A stretch of 46,920 bases of DNA from Firmicutes bacterium HGW-Firmicutes-14 (GCA_002840275.1 PHAB01000029.1:1-46920); one strand, 5' to 3'. Shown: positions 16,813 through 26,795, counted from the first letter of the stretch. Numbers and translations are program-made. The notes: generated by a model from the letters alone, not told the origin.

Positions 16813-17937
16813 ATGAGATTGATCAGAATCCTCTTCAGGCCGGTCCTTCTAATTGTAATAACAATATTATTTTTTGCTCAGATACTCCCTGCCGCGGCAA
16901 ATGACAAAATAAGTGTATCGGCTGATGCGGCTGTGCTATTGGATGCCCGGACAGGACAAGTGCTTTATGCCAAAAACCCTTTCAAACAGAGACCGCCTGC
17001 CAGTACCACCAAAGTCGTCACAGCCCTTTTAGCCATTGAGGCGGGAGACCTGGGGGACAAAGTGACTGTAAGCCCTGGAGCTGCAGCGACAGAAGGATCA
17101 AGCATATATCTTTCGGCAGGTGAGGTATTATCCCTTTCCGATCTCCTTTACGGCGCTCTCCTAAAATCCGGAAACGATGCCTGTGAAGCTATAGCCGAAC
17201 ATATAGGGGGAAGTATTGACAAATTTGCGGCGCTCATGAATTTCAAAGCCCTATCCCTGGGAGCGGTCAATACTCATTTTGCCAATCCCCACGGGCTTCC
17301 CGATAAAGAACATTATACGTGTGCATATGACCTGGCCCTTTTTGCCAGGAACGCCCTGGCAAATCCCACCTTTTCAGAGATTGTCAGTACCAAGGGTAAG
17401 ACTATCGATTGGCCGGGGAAAGAATGGGACAGGAAATTGAAAAATACAAATAAGTTATTGTGGAGGTACCTGTGGGCTGACGGTGTCAAGACAGGAACTA
17501 CCAATGCCGCGGGACAGTGCCTGATAGCGTCTGCCAGCAAGGATAACAGGCAGCTGATTGCGGTTGTGCTGAGAAGCGGGGACCGGTGGAATGACAGTGT
17601 AAACCTGTTTGAATATGGTTTCAACAATTATTCATATTCCCAGGTGGCTGTGGCAGGCGCTGAATTCAGCCGGTATATGATCCAGGGGGGCTCCCGGGAC
17701 TTTGTGGAGGCTGTCTACGAAACAGACCTGGGCATTCTTAAACCGGCCAATGATCCAAAGGCACCGGAGAAAAGGGTCATTGTTGATTTTCCTCCGGAAG
17801 CGCCTGTTTACAGGGGGCAGGTATTAGGTTCCATTAACTATTATATTAACGGCTGTTTTGCGGGCAGGGTAAACCTGGTGGCAGGATCTGACGTAAAGAA
17901 AAAAGGTATTTGGCGAAGATTGTTAGATTGGCTGTAA
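16813..17937 (+). CDS. dacF: D-alanyl-D-alanine carboxypeptidase, DacF/DacB type
   Basis: This penicillin-binding serine peptidase trims the terminal D-Ala of peptidoglycan stem peptides. It has 374 aa with a signal peptide (1-29, ending PAAAN). The active-site triad is SxxK at Ser64-Lys67, SGN at 119-121 and KTG at 226-228. A C-terminal beta domain (about 275-360) is typical of PBP5-like enzymes. It follows the deacetylase-like gene by 33 bases, so the two are co-transcribed. In Bacillus, DacF and PdaA-type deacetylases shape the spore cortex. The dacF versus dacB name is inferred. Confidence 0.9.
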   Translation: MRLIRILFRPVLLIVITILFFAQILPAAANDKISVSADAAVLLDARTGQVLYAKNPFKQRPPASTTKVVTALLAIEAGDLGDKVTVSPGAAATEGSSIYLSAGEVLSLSDLLYGALLKSGNDACEAIAEHIGGSIDKFAALMNFKALSLGAVNTHFANPHGLPDKEHYTCAYDLALFARNALANPTFSEIVSTKGKTIDWPGKEWDRKLKNTNKLLWRYLWADGVKTGTTNAAGQCLIASASKDNRQLIAVVLRSGDRWNDSVNLFEYGFNNYSYSQVAVAGAEFSRYMIQGGSRDFVEAVYETDLGILKPANDPKAPEKRVIVDFPPEAPVYRGQVLGSINYYINGCFAGRVNLVAGSDVKKKGIWRRLLDWL

Positions 17938-18075
17938 AGAAAATACATTTTTCCGACGTATTTCTACTAATAACCTAAAAAATCCTGTTAGATAAAAATT
18001 GTTAGAGGAATTCTGATAATTTTCTCGAATGATAGATGATGTATGGTTGCCGCAAATTTACTGGGAGGGCTATTA

Positions 18076-19329
18076 ATGTATAGAAAAGAAACATTACCAA
18101 ACGGAGTAAGAATTGTAACAGAGGAAATACCTTACGTGCGGTCTGTGGCCTTAGGCATCTGGGTCGGGGCAGGTTCCCGGGATGAGGATGACAGTAATAA
18201 CGGGATCGCCCATTTTATCGAGCACATGATGTTTAAGGGAACTGCCCGGAGGTCGGCAAAAGAGATAGCTGAGGCCCTCGATGCAGTCGGCGGGCAGTTA
18301 AATGCATTTACCTCGAAGGAATATACCTGTTATTATGCCAAGGTTCTGGACGAGCACCTGGATGTTGCTGTTGACCTGCTCAGTGACATGTTTTTCAATT
18401 CCCTTTTCCGGGAAGAAGACATTGAAAAGGAAAAGAACGTAATTATCGAAGAAATAAAGATGTATGAAGATACTCCTGATGAGCTTGTCCATGACATCTT
18501 TGCCAGCACTCTCTGGCATGGCCATGCTCTTGGAAGGCCGGTCATAGGGACTGATAAAATTATAGGTCATTTGGGGAAAAAAGAACTGCTGGCATTCAGG
18601 GAGAAATTTTATTCACCTGATTCCCTTGTTGTGGCAGCTGCCGGGAACATCCAACATGAAACAGTGGTAGGGAAACTGGCATCCTTGTTCGGAAACATAA
18701 ATTCCCTCCGGCCTGTCAGGAACTACGGTGTTCCAAAACCCAACTGCCGCGTGAGCTGCAAAGACAAGGACACGGAACAGGTACATGTTTGTATCGGTAC
18801 CCCCGGATTGCCAATGGATGATAAAAACATATATGTTCTTCATATTATGAACAGTATACTTGGAGGAGGCTTAAGTTCCAGACTGTTTCAGGAAATCCGC
18901 GAAGAACGGGGGCTCGCTTATTCTATCTTTACCTACCACAGCTCTTACCAGGATGCAGGGTTGTTTTCGATTTATGCGGGTTTGAGCAGGAACAACCTGG
19001 ATGAGGTTATTTCTCTTATCAGCAGGGAAGTAAGGGATGTGCGTTATAACGGGGTGACAGGTGAAGAGCTGACAAGGGCTAAGGAACAACTCAAAGGAAA
19101 TATCCTGTTGGGGCTTGAGAATGTCAGCAACCGGATGACAAGGCTCGGAAAATCGGAACTTTCCCTGAACCGGATTGTGACGGTTGAGGAGGCTGTAGAA
19201 AAAATTAACAGGGTGTCTCTTGAAGACATTAGTGACCTAGCCGGGGAATTGTTCCGGAGTGAGAATGTGGTCATCTCTTCAATAGGACCGGGGTTAGATG
19301 AAAAAAAGCTGAAGGTTTGTATTGATTAG
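18076..19329 (+). CDS. mlpA: M16 family zinc metallopeptidase MlpA
   Basis: This is a 417-residue insulinase-type peptidase with the inverted zinc motif HFIEH (46-50) and the distal Glu region in [13 protein letters not shown]. The second M16 half contains [21 protein letters not shown]. The gene corresponds to B. subtilis mlpA (ymxG), which sits next to ylxY and ymxH. ATG 18076 has GGGAGGG six bases upstream. An ATG at 18043 has none. The preceding 138-base gap is AT-rich, with no clear terminator. Confidence 0.92.
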   Translation: MYRKETLPNGVRIVTEEIPYVRSVALGIWVGAGSRDEDDSNNGIAHFIEHMMFKGTARRSAKEIAEALDAVGGQLNAFTSKEYTCYYAKVLDEHLDVAVDLLSDMFFNSLFREEDIEKEKNVIIEEIKMYEDTPDELVHDIFASTLWHGHALGRPVIGTDKIIGHLGKKELLAFREKFYSPDSLVVAAAGNIQHETVVGKLASLFGNINSLRPVRNYGVPKPNCRVSCKDKDTEQVHVCIGTPGLPMDDKNIYVLHIMNSILGGGLSSRLFQEIREERGLAYSIFTYHSSYQDAGLFSIYAGLSRNNLDEVISLISREVRDVRYNGVTGEELTRAKEQLKGNILLGLENVSNRMTRLGKSELSLNRIVTVEEAVEKINRVSLEDISDLAGELFRSENVVISSIGPGLDEKKLKVCID

Positions 19330-19337
19330 GAGGTATT

Positions 19338-19790
19338 ATGGACCAGGTCAAAATTCTTGTGAAAAGGACAGAGTCAGGAAAAGGGATTCCCCTGCCCGGT
19401 TATATGACAGAAGGGGCGGCGGGGATGGATCTTTATGCCGCAGTAGAACGGCAGGAGGTCCTCCAACCGGGAGAAATTAAACTTATTCCCACTGGGCTGG
19501 CAATCTCCCTGCCAGAGGGTTATGAAGCCCAGATCAGGCCCCGCAGCGGCCTGGCCCTAAAACACGGTATTACGATGGTCAATACTCCCGGGACCATAGA
19601 TGCCGACTACAGGGGTGAGATAGGGCTGATAATGATTAACCTGGGTAAGGCCCCATTTGAAATTAACAGGGGTGACCGGGTAGCCCAGATGGTGGTTAAC
19701 AGGATTGCCAGGGCAGTTTTTAGGGAAGCAGCGGACCTGGACGATACCTCCAGGAACTCCGGCGGTTTCGGGTCTACAGGTAAACAGTGA
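19338..19790 (+). CDS. dut: dUTP diphosphatase
   Basis: dUTPase hydrolyses dUTP to dUMP, keeping uracil out of DNA and supplying the thymidylate precursor. All five trimeric dUTPase motifs are visible: [42 protein letters not shown] and the C-terminal NSGGFGSTG. The 150-aa length is standard. AGGAGG lies close before the ATG, eight bases after mlpA, so the two are co-translated. Confidence 0.97.
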   Translation: MDQVKILVKRTESGKGIPLPGYMTEGAAGMDLYAAVERQEVLQPGEIKLIPTGLAISLPEGYEAQIRPRSGLALKHGITMVNTPGTIDADYRGEIGLIMINLGKAPFEINRGDRVAQMVVNRIARAVFREAADLDDTSRNSGGFGSTGKQ

Positions 19791-19917
19791 CATGACAGAA
19801 AACAGTAACATAACTGAAAACAGGTTGGTATAGCATGGGACACCCTGACATAAACATGTATTGTGGGGTCCCTAATTTTTTCCCTATATCCCGCTGAATA
19901 AAAAGGGGTGTTTCAGA

Positions 19918-20196
19918 GTGAGTTACCTGAGGCTGAGTGATTTGGAAGGCAAAGAGGTAATCAATATGCTGGATGGAGCCCGGCTAGGTGTTATCGGCGA
20001 TGCTGATATGGTCATAGATGTTCATACCGGGGAAATACAATCCATAATCCTGCCCAGGAAGAACACCTTCATAAGCATGTGGGCAGACCGCCAGCATATC
20101 ATCATACCCTGGCAGTGCATAAAAAAAATAGGCAATGAAATCGTCATTGTAGAATTGGACAATACTGTGCCAAACCTGACGAGATACCCCGGCTAG
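19918..20196 (+). CDS. ymxH: PRC-barrel protein of the YlmC/YmxH sporulation family
   Basis: A 92-residue PRC-barrel protein whose SDLEGKEVINMLDGARLG opening is typical of YlmC/YmxH. Its place, between the M16 peptidase and dipicolinate genes, is that of ymxH in B. subtilis. The precise function is unknown; family members are linked to sporulation. GTG start at 19918, with AAGGGGTG upstream. A terminator follows. Confidence 0.88.
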   Translation: MSYLRLSDLEGKEVINMLDGARLGVIGDADMVIDVHTGEIQSIILPRKNTFISMWADRQHIIIPWQCIKKIGNEIVIVELDNTVPNLTRYPG

Positions 20197-20254
20197 CTGC
20201 TTGTCCGGCGATACTGCCTGTTTTGTGTAACTTACATATAAATTCATGTTCACT

Positions 20255-20293
20255 GAAGGAAGTGTCCCTTAGGTAAATGGGACCTTCTTTTTT
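20255..20293 (+). terminator. Intrinsic terminator after ymxH
   Basis: GTCCC (20264-20268) pairs with GGGAC (20279-20283), and outer GAAG (20255-20258) with CTTC (20284-20287). A run of six T follows. Confidence 0.7.
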
Positions 20294-20299
20294 GCCTAT

Positions 20300-20424
20300 G
20301 AAAGCAGGGAGAGGCAGATATATTCCTCCAGAAACGGCTACAACTCAGTTTGTTACCAAATCGCGAAAACCGCGCGATTTGACAAACGGACGTCAGACTC
20401 GTTTCTTCTGCCTCTTCTGCTTTC
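20300..20424 (-). repeat. Structured intergenic element, copy 1
   Basis: GAAAGCAG (20300-20307) pairs with CTGCTTTC (20417-20424), and AGAGGCAGA (20310-20318) with TCTGCCTCT (20407-20415). Inside, GTTTGT (20348-20353) pairs with ACAAAC (20382-20387), and an apical CAAATCGCG/CGCGATTTG hairpin spans 20357-20381. The conserved segments match copy 2 (30818-31010) on the opposite strand. The remaining 20425-20772 holds no convincing gene; an 85-codon ORF there is rejected. Confidence 0.85.
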
Positions 20425-20660
20425 CTTGGTGATAATAAGAAAACTGCCCCGTTATTTCAACTTATGGGACAGCCCCTTATTAAACATTATTTTATACAAT
20501 GATTGTTTCTACCTGTTCCAGCGGAAAAGGTTTTTCAGGTTGCGCACAGCTATGGCCGGCGAATTCAATGTCATCATATCCGTAAATTTTAACCACCCCA
20601 TAATAGTAATTTGCGTGTTTGGGCCGGGGTATGCAGAAGGATTCAGTCAATCTTCTGCCC

Positions 20661-20689
20661 TTGACAGATTATCCTATTTGTAAGAAAAT
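20661..20689 (+). promoter_or_regulatory. Possible promoter for dapB
   Basis: A perfect TTGACA (20661-20666) is followed 17 bases later by GAAAAT (20684-20689), a weak -10. It lies 83 bases before the dapB start. Confidence 0.35.
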
Positions 20690-20772
20690 AAAGTTTAAGG
20701 TATTTTGTGTTATTTGGACAGGGTTGGGATGTCCGGCGATTGTATCCAGACAATACGGGAGGTATTAAATAT

Positions 20773-21570
20773 ATGCTGAAAGTTGTTGTTACAGGAGCTG
20801 ACGGCAGAATGGGCAGAGAGGTGGTTAAGGCTGTTCTCGGCGAAGAAGACATTGAACTTGTCGGAGCTGTAGACAGAAACAACCAGGGCCAGGACATAGG
20901 AACCCTTGCCGTTGGCAGGTCCTGTGGTGTTCCGGTTACCGGGAACCTGGGCCGGGTGCTCGAGGAAACGGGCGCACATGTAGTAGTTGATTTTACGACT
21001 CCTGCCAATATCAGGGAAAACATTGCCATAATGCTGCAGCACAAGGTGAATGCTGTTATCGGGACGACCGGCCTGTCCGGGGATGATATCGCGGAAATTG
21101 ACAGGGAAGCCCTGGAAGCAGGTGTGGGAGTCCTTATAGCGCCTAACTTTGCCATTGGCGCAGTTTTAATGATGAAGTTTGCGGCAGAGGCGGCCAGGTA
21201 CCTGCCTCATGTAGAAATTATAGAACTGCACCATGACCGCAAACTTGATGCGCCTTCAGGGACGGCGGTGAAGACTGCCGAACTGATAAAAACCCAGCGG
21301 GAGTCCTTCAGGCAGGGCCATCCCGAAGAACATGAAAAATTTTCCGGTGTCCGGGGAGGAGATTTTGACGGGATGAGGGTTCATAGTATCCGCCTGCCTG
21401 GATTGGTGGCCCATCAGGAGGTAATTTTCGGGGGTCTCGGCCAGACCCTGAGAATAAAACATGACTCCATAAGCAGGGAATCATTTATGCCGGGAGTCAT
21501 ATTGGCAGTAAGAAAGGTGACCGAATTGAAGGGAGTGACTTACGGCCTGGAAAAACTTTTAACTGAATAA
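20773..21570 (+). CDS. dapB: 4-hydroxy-tetrahydrodipicolinate reductase
   Basis: DapB reduces the DapA product towards diaminopimelate and lysine. The N-terminal Rossmann fold has VTGADGRMGREV. The substrate site shows the family signature as IELHHDRKLDAPSGTA, followed by VHSIRLPGLVAHQEVIFGG. The protein has 265 aa, standard. ATG 20773 is preceded by GGGAGGT about ten bases upstream. Longer in-frame reading to 20707 would add residues before the Rossmann strand and is unlikely. The gene heads the DAP/dipicolinate cluster; in B. subtilis it is elsewhere. Confidence 0.95.
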   Translation: MLKVVVTGADGRMGREVVKAVLGEEDIELVGAVDRNNQGQDIGTLAVGRSCGVPVTGNLGRVLEETGAHVVVDFTTPANIRENIAIMLQHKVNAVIGTTGLSGDDIAEIDREALEAGVGVLIAPNFAIGAVLMMKFAAEAARYLPHVEIIELHHDRKLDAPSGTAVKTAELIKTQRESFRQGHPEEHEKFSGVRGGDFDGMRVHSIRLPGLVAHQEVIFGGLGQTLRIKHDSISRESFMPGVILAVRKVTELKGVTYGLEKLLTE

Positions 21571-21655
21571 AATTTTAAACCTGTAACAAACAAGCACCAC
21601 CCCTTGTATGGCTTCATATACTGTCAGTAGTTAGTCGTACAAAGGAGGATATGGT

Positions 21656-22597
21656 ATGAGTTCGATACTCGCGGGAGCAACTGTTGCTGTTCTGGGAGGG
21701 GATGACAGGGAACTGATCCTTATCCCGGAGATGCTTCACATGGGGGCTTCCGTTAGAGTTGCCGGGATTTCCAAACTGACCGGTCAATCCGGGATTCAGT
21801 GTTTTGAAACTGTGGAGGAAGCTGTCCGCAATGCAGGTTTTGTCGTCCTTCCCATGCCCGGTATCGACGAAACCGGGCAGATCAGGGCCAAATATGCTGA
21901 AAAGCCGTTGTACCTGAACAGGGAAGTAATATCATCCTTTGATAACGGCTGTGTCCTTATTGCAGGCTTTGCCAGGCCTCTTCTGAAAGAACTGGCTGCC
22001 GGGAGAGGGCTGAAACTGGTTGAAATTGCCGAGATGGATGAAGTAGCAATCCTAAACTCTGTTCCATCCGCCGAGGGCGCTATCCAGATGGCCATGGAAG
22101 GCACTGAAATAACCATTCACGGCAGCAGGTCCATCGTACTCGGTTTCGGCAGGTGCGGAATGACCCTGGCCAGGAAGCTGGCTGCAATGGGGGCCATAAC
22201 GTCTGTGGCAGCGAGAAAAGGTTCGGACCTGGCAAGAATCCGGGAAATGGGAATGGAACCCCTGACTTACGGGCAATTGGAAGAGAAACTGGGAGAAGCG
22301 GATATTATTTTCAATACCGTGCCTTTTCCTGTGTTGGACAGAAGCAGGCTGGAGAAGACAAGTCCAACGGTATATATCTGTGATATAGCTTCCCCACCCG
22401 GAGGAGTTGACTTCAAAGCCGCAGAAGAGCTGGGCCGCAAGGCGGAACTGGCTCCGGGCCTGCCGGGAAAAACAGCTCCCAGGACAGCCGGCCTGATTTT
22501 GGCAAAGGTTATTCCGGAAATCATATCATGTGAACTCGCCAGTTCTTCGTCCCCACCGTTTGAATGGGACAGGAGACAGTCGGGGGTGCTTGAATGA
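21656..22597 (+). CDS. dpaA: Dipicolinate synthase subunit A (SpoVFA)
   Basis: With DpaB it converts (hydroxy-tetra)dihydrodipicolinate to dipicolinic acid, the calcium chelator of the spore core, in the mother cell. The 313 aa carry an N-terminal domain (VAVLGGDDRELIL) and a NAD(P)-binding Rossmann segment (SIVLGFGRCGMTLARKL, about 160-177). B. subtilis DpaA is 297 aa. AAAGGAGG precedes the ATG. The stop overlaps the dpaB start as ATGA, so the subunits are translationally coupled. No clear sigma-K promoter was identified. Confidence 0.95.
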   Translation: MSSILAGATVAVLGGDDRELILIPEMLHMGASVRVAGISKLTGQSGIQCFETVEEAVRNAGFVVLPMPGIDETGQIRAKYAEKPLYLNREVISSFDNGCVLIAGFARPLLKELAAGRGLKLVEIAEMDEVAILNSVPSAEGAIQMAMEGTEITIHGSRSIVLGFGRCGMTLARKLAAMGAITSVAARKGSDLARIREMGMEPLTYGQLEEKLGEADIIFNTVPFPVLDRSRLEKTSPTVYICDIASPPGGVDFKAAEELGRKAELAPGLPGKTAPRTAGLILAKVIPEIISCELASSSSPPFEWDRRQSGVLE

Positions 22598-23178
22598 AAC
22601 TTAAAGGTATAAAGATTGGTTTTGCGGTTACAGGCTCTCATTGCACCATACGGGAGGTCCTGAATCAGGTTCCCGTTCTCATAAATAACGGAGCTGATGT
22701 TTACCCCATTTTCTCGGAAACTGCAGACAGGTATGACACGAGATTCGGACAAACAAGTGAGTGGAAGGGGTTTCTGACAAAGACGACCGGCCATAACATA
22801 ATCAGTACCATTATTGATGCCGAACCCATAGGACCCAATAAGCTTTTTGACATTATGGCCGTAGCGCCGTGTACAGGGAATACCCTGGCCAAACTGGTTA
22901 ACGGAATTACCGATACTCCGGTACTGATGTCCGTTAAGGCCCAGCTTCGCAATCAAAGGCCTGTGGTACTGGCTATTTCCACCAATGACGGGCTGGGGAT
23001 GAATGCCAAAAACATAGGGCTGCTTTTAAACATGAAAAATATTTACATGGTCCCCTTCGGACAGGATAATCCCATGATAAAAGCGAATTCTTTAGTTGCG
23101 AAAATGCCGCTGTTGACCGAAACGGTTATTCATGCCCTGCAGGGAAAACAGCTGCAGCCTGTTATTATCCAGTACTGA
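22594..23178 (+). CDS. dpaB: Dipicolinate synthase subunit B (SpoVFB)
   Basis: A 194-residue flavoprotein-family (UbiX/Dfp-like) subunit of dipicolinate synthase. It shows the GFAVTGSHCTI start, the VAPCTGNTLAKLVNGITDTPVL core (split here in sense by Thr-Gly) and the QDNPMIKANSLVAKM end seen in SpoVFB. B. subtilis DpaB is 200 aa. Its ATG overlaps the dpaA stop by four bases. It demonstrates the ability to form true endospores. Confidence 0.95.
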   Translation: MKLKGIKIGFAVTGSHCTIREVLNQVPVLINNGADVYPIFSETADRYDTRFGQTSEWKGFLTKTTGHNIISTIIDAEPIGPNKLFDIMAVAPCTGNTLAKLVNGITDTPVLMSVKAQLRNQRPVVLAISTNDGLGMNAKNIGLLLNMKNIYMVPFGQDNPMIKANSLVAKMPLLTETVIHALQGKQLQPVIIQY

Positions 23179-23278
23179 CTAATCCGTAAATGCCCAGACC
23201 GGCCTGCTGAGGACGGTATAATAACAGCCGAGGGTGCAAATGAAGCTTAATAATAACTTATTAAACGGAGGGATAGAT

Positions 23279-24289
23279 GTGAAAGGATATAATGTTGCAG
23301 TCGTTGGCGCCACCGGCGCAGTTGGACAAGAATTGCTGAAGATACTGCTGGAACGGGATTTCCCCGTCGACGGACTGAAACTCCTGGCTACCGAAAGGTC
23401 AGCAGGAAAAAAGATAGAATTCAGGGGCCGGGAATATACTGTTGAACCGACAACCGCCGAAGCCTTTGAGGGAGTTAATATAGCCCTTTTTGCCGGAGGT
23501 TCCGCCAGCAAGGATTACGCCAGGGAAGCCGCCGGGAGAGGCGCCGTGGTGGTGGATAACAGCAGCGCCTTCAGGATGGACCCCGATGTGCCGCTGGTAG
23601 TCCCTGAAGTTAACCCTGAGGATGTCAAACTTCACAAAGGCATTATTGCTAACCCCAACTGTTCCACGATTATAATGGTGGTACCGCTGAAGGTAATCCA
23701 TGATGCTGCCAGGATTAAGAGGGTAGTTGTTTCTACCTACCAGGCGGTATCGGGAGCAGGCAAGGAAGCCATAGATGAACTTGACGCCCAGGTTAGGTCG
23801 CTGGCAGAAGGAAAAGAAGCTGTTCCCGAGGTGTTTCCCTACCAGATAGCATTTAATCTGATTCCCCACATAGACGTATTCTCAGAGATGGATTATACTA
23901 AGGAAGAATGGAAAATGGTCAATGAGACCCAAAAAATAATGCATGATGACAGTATCCGGATCACGGCAACTACTGTCAGAGTGCCGGTTTTCAGGAGCCA
24001 TTCCGAATCGGTTAATATCGAAACGGAAAAGAAGCTGACGGCAGCAGAGGCCAAAGAACTGCTGGCCAAGGCTTCAGGGGTCATAGTCCAGGATGCCCCT
24101 GAGAAAAAAGAGTATCCAATGCCTCTCTTCACTTCTGACAGGGACGAGGTTTTTGTGGGAAGGATCAGGGAAGATAACTCAGTGGAAAACGGTTTGAATA
24201 TTTGGGTGGTTTCCGACCAATTGCGCAAGGGTGCTGCGACTAATGCTGTCCAGATCGCAGAACTGGTAGTAAAATATGGCTGCCTGTAA
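23279..24289 (+). CDS. asd: Aspartate-semialdehyde dehydrogenase
   Basis: Asd reduces aspartyl phosphate to aspartate semialdehyde, the branch point to lysine/DAP, threonine and methionine. It has the NADP-binding VVGATGAVGQELL motif, the active-site Cys128 in NPNCSTI, and the later STYQAVSGAG stretch. It has 336 aa from the GTG at 23279, which has CGGAGGG seven bases upstream. A longer reading from 23234 would place extra Asn-rich residues before the Rossmann strand. It follows dpaB as in B. subtilis (spoVFB-asd). Confidence 0.95.
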   Translation: MKGYNVAVVGATGAVGQELLKILLERDFPVDGLKLLATERSAGKKIEFRGREYTVEPTTAEAFEGVNIALFAGGSASKDYAREAAGRGAVVVDNSSAFRMDPDVPLVVPEVNPEDVKLHKGIIANPNCSTIIMVVPLKVIHDAARIKRVVVSTYQAVSGAGKEAIDELDAQVRSLAEGKEAVPEVFPYQIAFNLIPHIDVFSEMDYTKEEWKMVNETQKIMHDDSIRITATTVRVPVFRSHSESVNIETEKKLTAAEAKELLAKASGVIVQDAPEKKEYPMPLFTSDRDEVFVGRIREDNSVENGLNIWVVSDQLRKGAATNAVQIAELVVKYGCL

Positions 24290-24341
24290 ACACATTTATA
24301 CAATCTAATAATGGGGTTGAATCTTAACGGGAGATGATGTA

Positions 24342-25562
24342 ATGAGATACCTGGTGCAGAAATTCGGCGGGACATCACTGGTAACTCCCGAACTAAGGGA
24401 GCAGGTAGCCCGGAAGATTATTACTGCCAAAGAGGAAGGCTATATGCCTGTCGTAGTTGTCTCCGCGATGGGTCGGGAGGGAGACCCATATGCCACTGAT
24501 ACACTGATAAGATTTGTCGAGGGTATAAATACTGAGATTCCCCTTACTGCCCTGGACAGCCTAATGGCATGTGGAGAAGTAATCTCCGGAGTGGCCATGG
24601 TAGCAACACTGGAGAAAAACGGGTGCAAATCCGTGTTTTTGACCGGGGGCCAGGCCGGAATAATTACAGATGACCGGCATACCGATGCCCACATAATAGA
24701 AGTCAACCCCAGGTTCATTCATAAGTACGCGGCAGAAGACACTATCGTGGTGGTGGCGGGGTTCCAGGGTCAGACTGAGGAAGGACTTGTGACCACCCTT
24801 GGCCGCGGGGGGAGTGATACCTCGGCAGCTGCCCTGGGTGTGGCCCTCAATGCCGATGCTATAGATATATATACAGATGTTGAAGGCATCATGACGGCAG
24901 ACCCGCGGATTGTCAAGAATGCCAGACCCATTGATATGATCACATATAATGAAATATGCCAGCTGGCCCATGAAGGAGCTAAGGTCATCCACCCCCGGGC
25001 AGTGGAAATTGCTATGCAGAAAAATATTCCCATCAGGGTTAAGTGCACATTTTCTGATGCTCCCGGGACACTGGTTACCTCCATTTCAGACAATGGTCCC
25101 GTCGAAATAAAGAGGGACCGCATTATCACAGGTATCACCCATATCCCCAACGTTACCCAGATAGAAGCGGCCACATCCGAATTCCCTGAATCAGAACACC
25201 CCCAGTTAAAGATATTCAAGTCTATGGCTGCGGCGGGAATAAGTGTGGATTTTATAAACATTCACCCTGATGTGACAATTTATACCGTTAAGGATGAAGT
25301 AGCCCCCAAGGCGGTACAGATACTCGCAAACATGGGGTTTTCCCCCATAGTGACTCCTCACTGTGCCAAGGTTTCCGCAGTAGGTGCGGGAATGGCCGGG
25401 GTTCCGGGAGTCATGGCCAGCATAATTGAGGCTCTGTCGGCAGAGAATATTAGAATCCTGCAGACAGCGGATTCCCATTCCACAATCTGGTGCCTGGTCA
25501 AACAGGAAGAAATGGAAAAGGCCATCAGGGCGTTGCATAACCATTTTAAATTAGGAAACTAA
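24342..25562 (+). CDS. dapG: Aspartokinase I (diaminopimelate-regulated type)
   Basis: This enzyme phosphorylates aspartate, the first step of the pathway. The 406-residue protein has the KFGGTS kinase motif at residues 7-12, GRGGSDTSAAALG in the catalytic core and IYTDVEGIMTADPRIV. Two ACT domains occupy about 265-400, the regulatory part. The order asd-dapG-dapA is the same as in B. subtilis, where DapG is inhibited by meso-DAP. The gene may serve both cell wall DAP and spore dipicolinate supply. SD GGGAGATG precedes the ATG. Confidence 0.95.
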   Translation: MRYLVQKFGGTSLVTPELREQVARKIITAKEEGYMPVVVVSAMGREGDPYATDTLIRFVEGINTEIPLTALDSLMACGEVISGVAMVATLEKNGCKSVFLTGGQAGIITDDRHTDAHIIEVNPRFIHKYAAEDTIVVVAGFQGQTEEGLVTTLGRGGSDTSAAALGVALNADAIDIYTDVEGIMTADPRIVKNARPIDMITYNEICQLAHEGAKVIHPRAVEIAMQKNIPIRVKCTFSDAPGTLVTSISDNGPVEIKRDRIITGITHIPNVTQIEAATSEFPESEHPQLKIFKSMAAAGISVDFINIHPDVTIYTVKDEVAPKAVQILANMGFSPIVTPHCAKVSAVGAGMAGVPGVMASIIEALSAENIRILQTADSHSTIWCLVKQEEMEKAIRALHNHFKLGN

Positions 25563-25595
25563 AATTGCTTTTAGAAAGAGGAAGGTGAAAGAAAG

Positions 25596-26477
25596 GTGAC
25601 AGATTTCGGCAGAGTGCTTACGGCCATGGTAACCCCGTTTACTTCTGATATGGAGGTGAACTACGGAAAAGCCCGGCAGTTGGCATCCTATCTGGTGGAA
25701 ATCGGTTGCGACGGCATTGTTGTGGCCGGCACCACAGGCGAATCACCCACACTGACCAGGGATGAGAAGCTGAGATTATTTGAAACTATCGTTAATGAAG
25801 TGGGTGGAAAAGCAAAGGTTATAGCCGGGACAGGGTCCAATGTCACGGCTGATACGGTATCACTGACCAAAGACGCGGAAAAAACCGGAGTAGACGGTAT
25901 TATGCTGGTGACTCCGTACTATAACAAACCTCCCCAGGACGGCCTTTATAATCACTTTAAAATTGCAGCGGCAGCCACAAACCTGCCTGTTATGCTCTAT
26001 AATGTACCGGGCCGGACTTCGATTAACCTGTTGCCGGATACAGTAGCTAAACTGGCCCGGATTGAAAATATAGTCGCAGTCAAAGAGGCATCGGGAAACC
26101 TTGATCAGGTAGCCGAAATAAGGAGATCAACACCCAGTGATTTCCTTATTTACAGCGGTGATGATTCTCTGACCTTACCGATGCTGACGGTCGGAGGTCA
26201 CGGTGTGGTTAGTGTCGTGGGTCATGTTGTGGCCGGAGAAATGAAAAAAATGATTGAAGCCTTTTTTGCAGGGGATACAGCCACTGCCACAGAGATTCAT
26301 CTTGACCTGTGTCCGGTTTTCAAGGCCATGTTCATAACGGCCAACCCAATACCGGTTAAAACCGCGATGAACATTATGGGCCACGAAGTGGGAGATGTGA
26401 GGCCGCCGCTTTCGCCTGCAGGGGAAGCGGAAGTAAAGGTAATAAAAGAAGTACTCAGGTACTGTAACAAGATTTAG
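25596..26477 (+). CDS. dapA: 4-hydroxy-tetrahydrodipicolinate synthase
   Basis: DapA condenses pyruvate with aspartate semialdehyde. It is a TIM barrel with the Schiff-base Lys in VAVKEASGN (about residue 161), the Tyr in [13 protein letters not shown] (about 133), and GTTGESPTL binding the keto acid. At 293 aa it is standard. It starts at GTG 25596, with a GAGGAAGG site upstream. Its product feeds DapB (lysine/DAP) and DpaAB (dipicolinate), all encoded in this cluster. Confidence 0.96.
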   Translation: MTDFGRVLTAMVTPFTSDMEVNYGKARQLASYLVEIGCDGIVVAGTTGESPTLTRDEKLRLFETIVNEVGGKAKVIAGTGSNVTADTVSLTKDAEKTGVDGIMLVTPYYNKPPQDGLYNHFKIAAAATNLPVMLYNVPGRTSINLLPDTVAKLARIENIVAVKEASGNLDQVAEIRRSTPSDFLIYSGDDSLTLPMLTVGGHGVVSVVGHVVAGEMKKMIEAFFAGDTATATEIHLDLCPVFKAMFITANPIPVKTAMNIMGHEVGDVRPPLSPAGEAEVKVIKEVLRYCNKI

Positions 26478-26483
26478 GCAGTC

Positions 26484-26526
26484 AAAGGGGGGCCCCAATG
26501 ATAAAAACCTGGGGACCTCTCCTTTT
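26484..26526 (+). terminator. Intrinsic terminator after dapA
   Basis: AAAGGGGGG plus CCCCA pair with TGGGG plus CCTCTCCTTTT around an ATGATAAAAACC loop, ending in TTTT. It closes the DAP/dipicolinate operon. Confidence 0.65.
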
Positions 26527-26618
26527 AATGATTGAGGGTTGTATTAGCGGGCCCCAAAATGTCAATACTATAACAGGATTAAGGCCTGTTGTTTAGTTAA
26601 ACATTCAAACGACAATAC

Positions 26619-26647
26619 TTGTGAATCAAAAGGAAATCAAGTATAAT
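26619..26647 (+). promoter_or_regulatory. Sigma-A-type promoter for RNase J
   Basis: TTGTGA (26619-26624) and TATAAT (26642-26647) are 17 bases apart. They leave a leader of about 140 bases before the gene. The 26478-26795 gap holds this promoter and the dapA terminator only. Confidence 0.65.
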
Positions 26648-26795
26648 GTTATCAGGTGTTTATGGGCGGTTTTTCTTTGTGACCTGAGAATTGGTACGGA
26701 CAACAACCAAATATTTTCTCCTGCTTCTCCTGGTTTTCTCAAAACAGTTATACCACGAGTCTATGCGTGTTTTTTTGTTTTCAGGAGGTGTAGAG

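Noticed and set aside
20426-20683. 85-codon ORF between ymxH and dapB
   Set aside because: No SD and no recognisable family; it overlaps the putative dapB promoter.
20425-20772. Lysine riboswitch or T-box before dapB
   Set aside because: No conserved lysine-riboswitch core or T-box TGGNACC motif was found there or upstream of asd/dapG/dapA.
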